Assembly (NCBI GenBank): GCA_947499595.1
Contig: CANMOY010000002.1
Location: 344,377 to 408,376, forward strand
Length of the DNA: 64,000 nt
Source of the DNA: an uncultured Mesonia sp.
Lineage (GTDB): Bacteria > Bacteroidota > Bacteroidia > Flavobacteriales > Flavobacteriaceae
Direction: 5' to 3'
Below the pieces are notes generated by a model that saw only the letters and a program-made list of their open reading frames with translations, was not told the DNA's origin and made no database searches. Every line of letters starts with the position of its first letter. The stretch's first letter is position 1. Positions 61,303 through 64,000 of this stretch are shown here, piece after piece. The position numbers and the translations under genes are program-made.

Positions 61303-64000
61303 CTTTACTACCAATCCACAACCAAACTAGGATTGAAACAGCCTTCAATCATTATAGCAATTACATCTTCTCTTGCTTTACTACCAATCCACAACCAAAC
61401 TAGGATTGAAACACCTTACCAAACGAGCAATTAAAAAACATTGCAACTCTTTACTACCAATCCACAACCAAACTAGGATTGAAACATGTTAGACGTCCTT
61501 TCGGTAGAACTTCAGAAGATTCTTTACTACCAATCCACAACCAAACTAGGATTGAAACATTTTAGCGAATAATAAGGCATTTTTTATTTTCGTGCTTTAC
61601 TACCAATCCACAACCAAACTAGGATTGAAACTAATTCTGCGGGTGTTGAAACGCATATTGAGTTAAACTTTACTACCAATCCACAACCAAACTAGGATTG
61701 AAACTACAATATTATCCGAATATTGATGATGACTTCAAGGCTTTACTACCAATCCACAACCAAACTAGGATTGAAACAATCTACATCGATAACCTCTAAA
61801 TCTTCGAATCCACTTTACTACCAATCCACAACCAAACTAGGATTGAAACGAAAACTTAACTGGTGGGAAAAAAGAACTAAAGAAGCTTTACTACCAATCC
61901 ACAACCAAACTAGGATTGAAACATTTGGTTCCACAAGCGGTGAAGTCTGCCTCATTACTTTACTACCAATCCACAACCAAACTAGGATTGAAACTAGGCG
62001 TACTTGCACATATTAGAAACAAACCGAATACTTTACTACCAATCCACAACCAAACTAGGATTGAAACCTATATGTTAAAATTAAATAAATGGATGAAAAA
62101 AAACTTTACTACCAATCCACAACCAAACTAGGATTGAAACTTTTAAAAATACGCTTTATACACATTGAAATCGTTCTTTACTACCAATCCACAACCAAAC
62201 TAGGATTGAAACAAGAAGACGAAATAATTACAACTCAATTTAGAAGTCTTTACTACCAATCCACAACCAAACTAGGATTGAAACCGCATCAAATTGGATG
62301 GGCCAGGAACTCGATAAGTCTTTACTACCAATCCACAACCAAACTAGGATTGAAACAGACAAACTTTATTACTCTAACACTCCCAAGCCCACACTTTACT
62401 ACCAATCCACAACCAAACTAGGATTGAAACACTATTCGATTAGGTTTTAAAGTTGCTAGTATTGCCACTTTACTACCAATCCACAACCAAACTAGGATTG
62501 AAACATTCGTCTTCCATTATAGTTTTGCTCCTATATTTACCTTTACTACCAATCCACAACCAAACTAGGATTGAAACGTTCAAGCAATCCCTGCTGCCGT
62601 TGGTGCTATTGGTCTTTACTACCAATCCACAACCAAACTAGGATTGAAACGACACAGGCTTTTTTGAGGGTTTTAACCTTGATATCTTTACTACCAATCC
62701 ACAACCAAACTAGGATTGAAACTGTGCTTAATGGTAATGCTGTACTTAGAACTTGGCACTTTACTACCAATCCACAACCAAACTAGGATTGAAACTAGAA
62801 AAAAGGCATCAATCTATTAGAGTTAACCCTTCTTTACTACCAATCCACAACCAAACTAGGATTGAAACACCCTACCAAACGAGCAATTAAAAAACATTGC
62901 AACTCTTTACTACCAATCCACAACCAAACTAGGATTGAAACCTTACGATAAGCAATCGGGGCATACTTCGGCTAGACTTTACTACCAATCCACAACCAAA
63001 CTAGGATTGAAACCTGCCGTTAACCCTTGCTTCACTAATGTTATTAAGCTTTACTACCAATCCACAACCAAACTAGGATTGAAACCGTATGGTATTGTAT
63101 AGTGTGTCATTTGTAAAGTCTCTTTACTACCAATCCACAACCAAACTAGGATTGAAACATGCCCGTCGCGCTTGCAATTTCTTTTAATTCTTCTTTACTA
63201 CCAATCCACAACCAAACTAGGATTGAAACACTGTTTCGCTTTGGCTGGCAATTTTGGCTATTCTCTTTACTACCAATCCACAACCAAACTAGGATTGAAA
63301 CGGAATATTCGTGAAGTCATTACCTTCAATATTTAAGCTTTACTACCAATCCACAACCAAACTAGGATTGAAACTCAATATTTATCTTAACCTTAGAAAA
63401 TTCTTCTTTAGCTTTACTACCAATCCACAACCAAACTAGGATTGAAACATCTAGAATTATGATGGTAGAAGATAAAGCAAAAAAACTTTACTACCAATCC
63501 ACAACCAAACTAGGATTGAAACTCGCCTTGAGCGAGGCCTTTTTTCACTTCTGTGAATTCTTTACTACCAATCCACAACCAAACTAGGATTGAAACTTTT
63601 AGTGTTTTTTTTGTGCCAAATCTCCGCGTAACTTTACTACCAATCCACAACCAAACTAGGATTGAAACTCCATACATCTTGAGCCACGCCAGTTTCAGAA
63701 ACAACTTTACTACCAATCCACAACCAAACTAGGATTGAAACTTATCTTTTCGTGCCATATTATTATTTTTTAGTGGTCTTTACTACCAATCCACAACCAA
63801 ACTAGGATTGAAACTGCTAAACAAGTCCTTGAAAAACTTAAAGAAAATCACTTTACTACCAATCCACAACCAAACTAGGATTGAAACAAAAAGCCGATGA
63901 CGGCAAGAAAAAAATCAACTGGCCTTTACTACCAATCCACAACCAAACTAGGATTGAAACTGCTAAACAAGTCCTTGAAAAACTTAAAGAAAATCACTTT
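61303..64000 (+). CRISPR. Type I-B CRISPR array, 37 complete repeats visible and open at the window end
   Basis: The 37-base repeat starts CTTTACTACC and ends GGATTGAAAC and shows no changes in the copies I read. Repeat starts were located at 61303, 61376, 61449 and so on to 63924, with a truncated 38th at 63997. Spacers are 34-37 bases, mostly 36. The 37 complete spacers include one identical pair (63815-63850 and 63961-63996) and one near-identical pair (61413-61448 and 62869-62904, one difference). The array continues beyond the window. It is adjacent to cas4 and shares its orientation, so it belongs to this I-B system. Confidence 0.99.

Noticed and set aside
61157..61330. 57-codon + strand frame in the CRISPR leader
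   Set aside because: It runs into the first repeat to find a stop; the region is the leader and no protein-like pattern is visible.
61723..63716. Repetitive ORFs on both strands in the array (e.g. repeated LYYQSTTKLGLK and SILVWLWIGSK peptides)
   Set aside because: They are read-through of the CRISPR repeat in different frames, not proteins.

Overview
The window is from a low-GC member of the Bacteroidota, most likely class Flavobacteriia. This rests on secreted proteins ending in type IX secretion (T9SS) sorting domains, PKD and fungalysin modules, many short SPII lipoproteins and outer-membrane beta-barrels, TAnnTTTG-type -7 promoter elements, and Bacteroidota-typical families (DUF3109, DUF4412, DUF4494). 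No rRNA is present; one abnormal tRNA-like sequence is.

Layout. 1-5716: defence operon fragment (TIR protein cut by the window edge, SLOG protein, type I restriction subunit HsdR, YgjP-like zinc peptidase), tightly packed on the + strand. 6177-9517: lipoprotein, outer-membrane barrel, secreted SGNH/PKD protein. 9514-27509: chromosomal housekeeping DNA (pncB-pncA NAD salvage, tadA, dxs, fungalysin, dgt, small envelope proteins, DUF3109, marC, ctpA, dCMP deaminase, HupE, MscS, DUF302 lipoprotein). 27566-33337: accessory island on the - strand made of a lipoprotein polymorphic toxin, its probable immunity gene, and a train of orphan toxin and immunity-like fragments. The toxin signal-peptide codons contain a 14-bp tandem repeat whose copy number sets the reading frame. 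33689-36777: DUF4494 gene and an arsR-DUF6428-arsC-arsB arsenic operon. 36836-39825: an outer-membrane protein gene broken by a two-gene insert (unknown gene plus CrtA-like gene) and a cassette-like CarboxypepD-reg gene. 40068-49749: a four-gene surface operon with a 1712-residue T9SS adhesin, beside a TPR histidine kinase / LuxR response regulator pair; an inverted repeat lies upstream of the surface operon.

49750-51303 is gene-poor, with direct repeats and a palindrome, a 48-residue ORF, a tRNA-like sequence and a half CRISPR-repeat look-alike. 51304-64000 is a type I-B CRISPR-Cas locus in the order cas8b-cas7-cas5-cas3-cas6-cas1-(four-helix-bundle gene)-cas2-cas4, followed by a leader and an array with 37 complete repeats visible, running off the window end.

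The most interesting items are the putative frame switch in the toxin lipoprotein gene, the TIR-SLOG pair inside a type I restriction operon, the repeat-flanked four-helix-bundle gene between cas1 and cas2, and spacer duplications inside the array. All calls come from reading the sequence; no database search was run.
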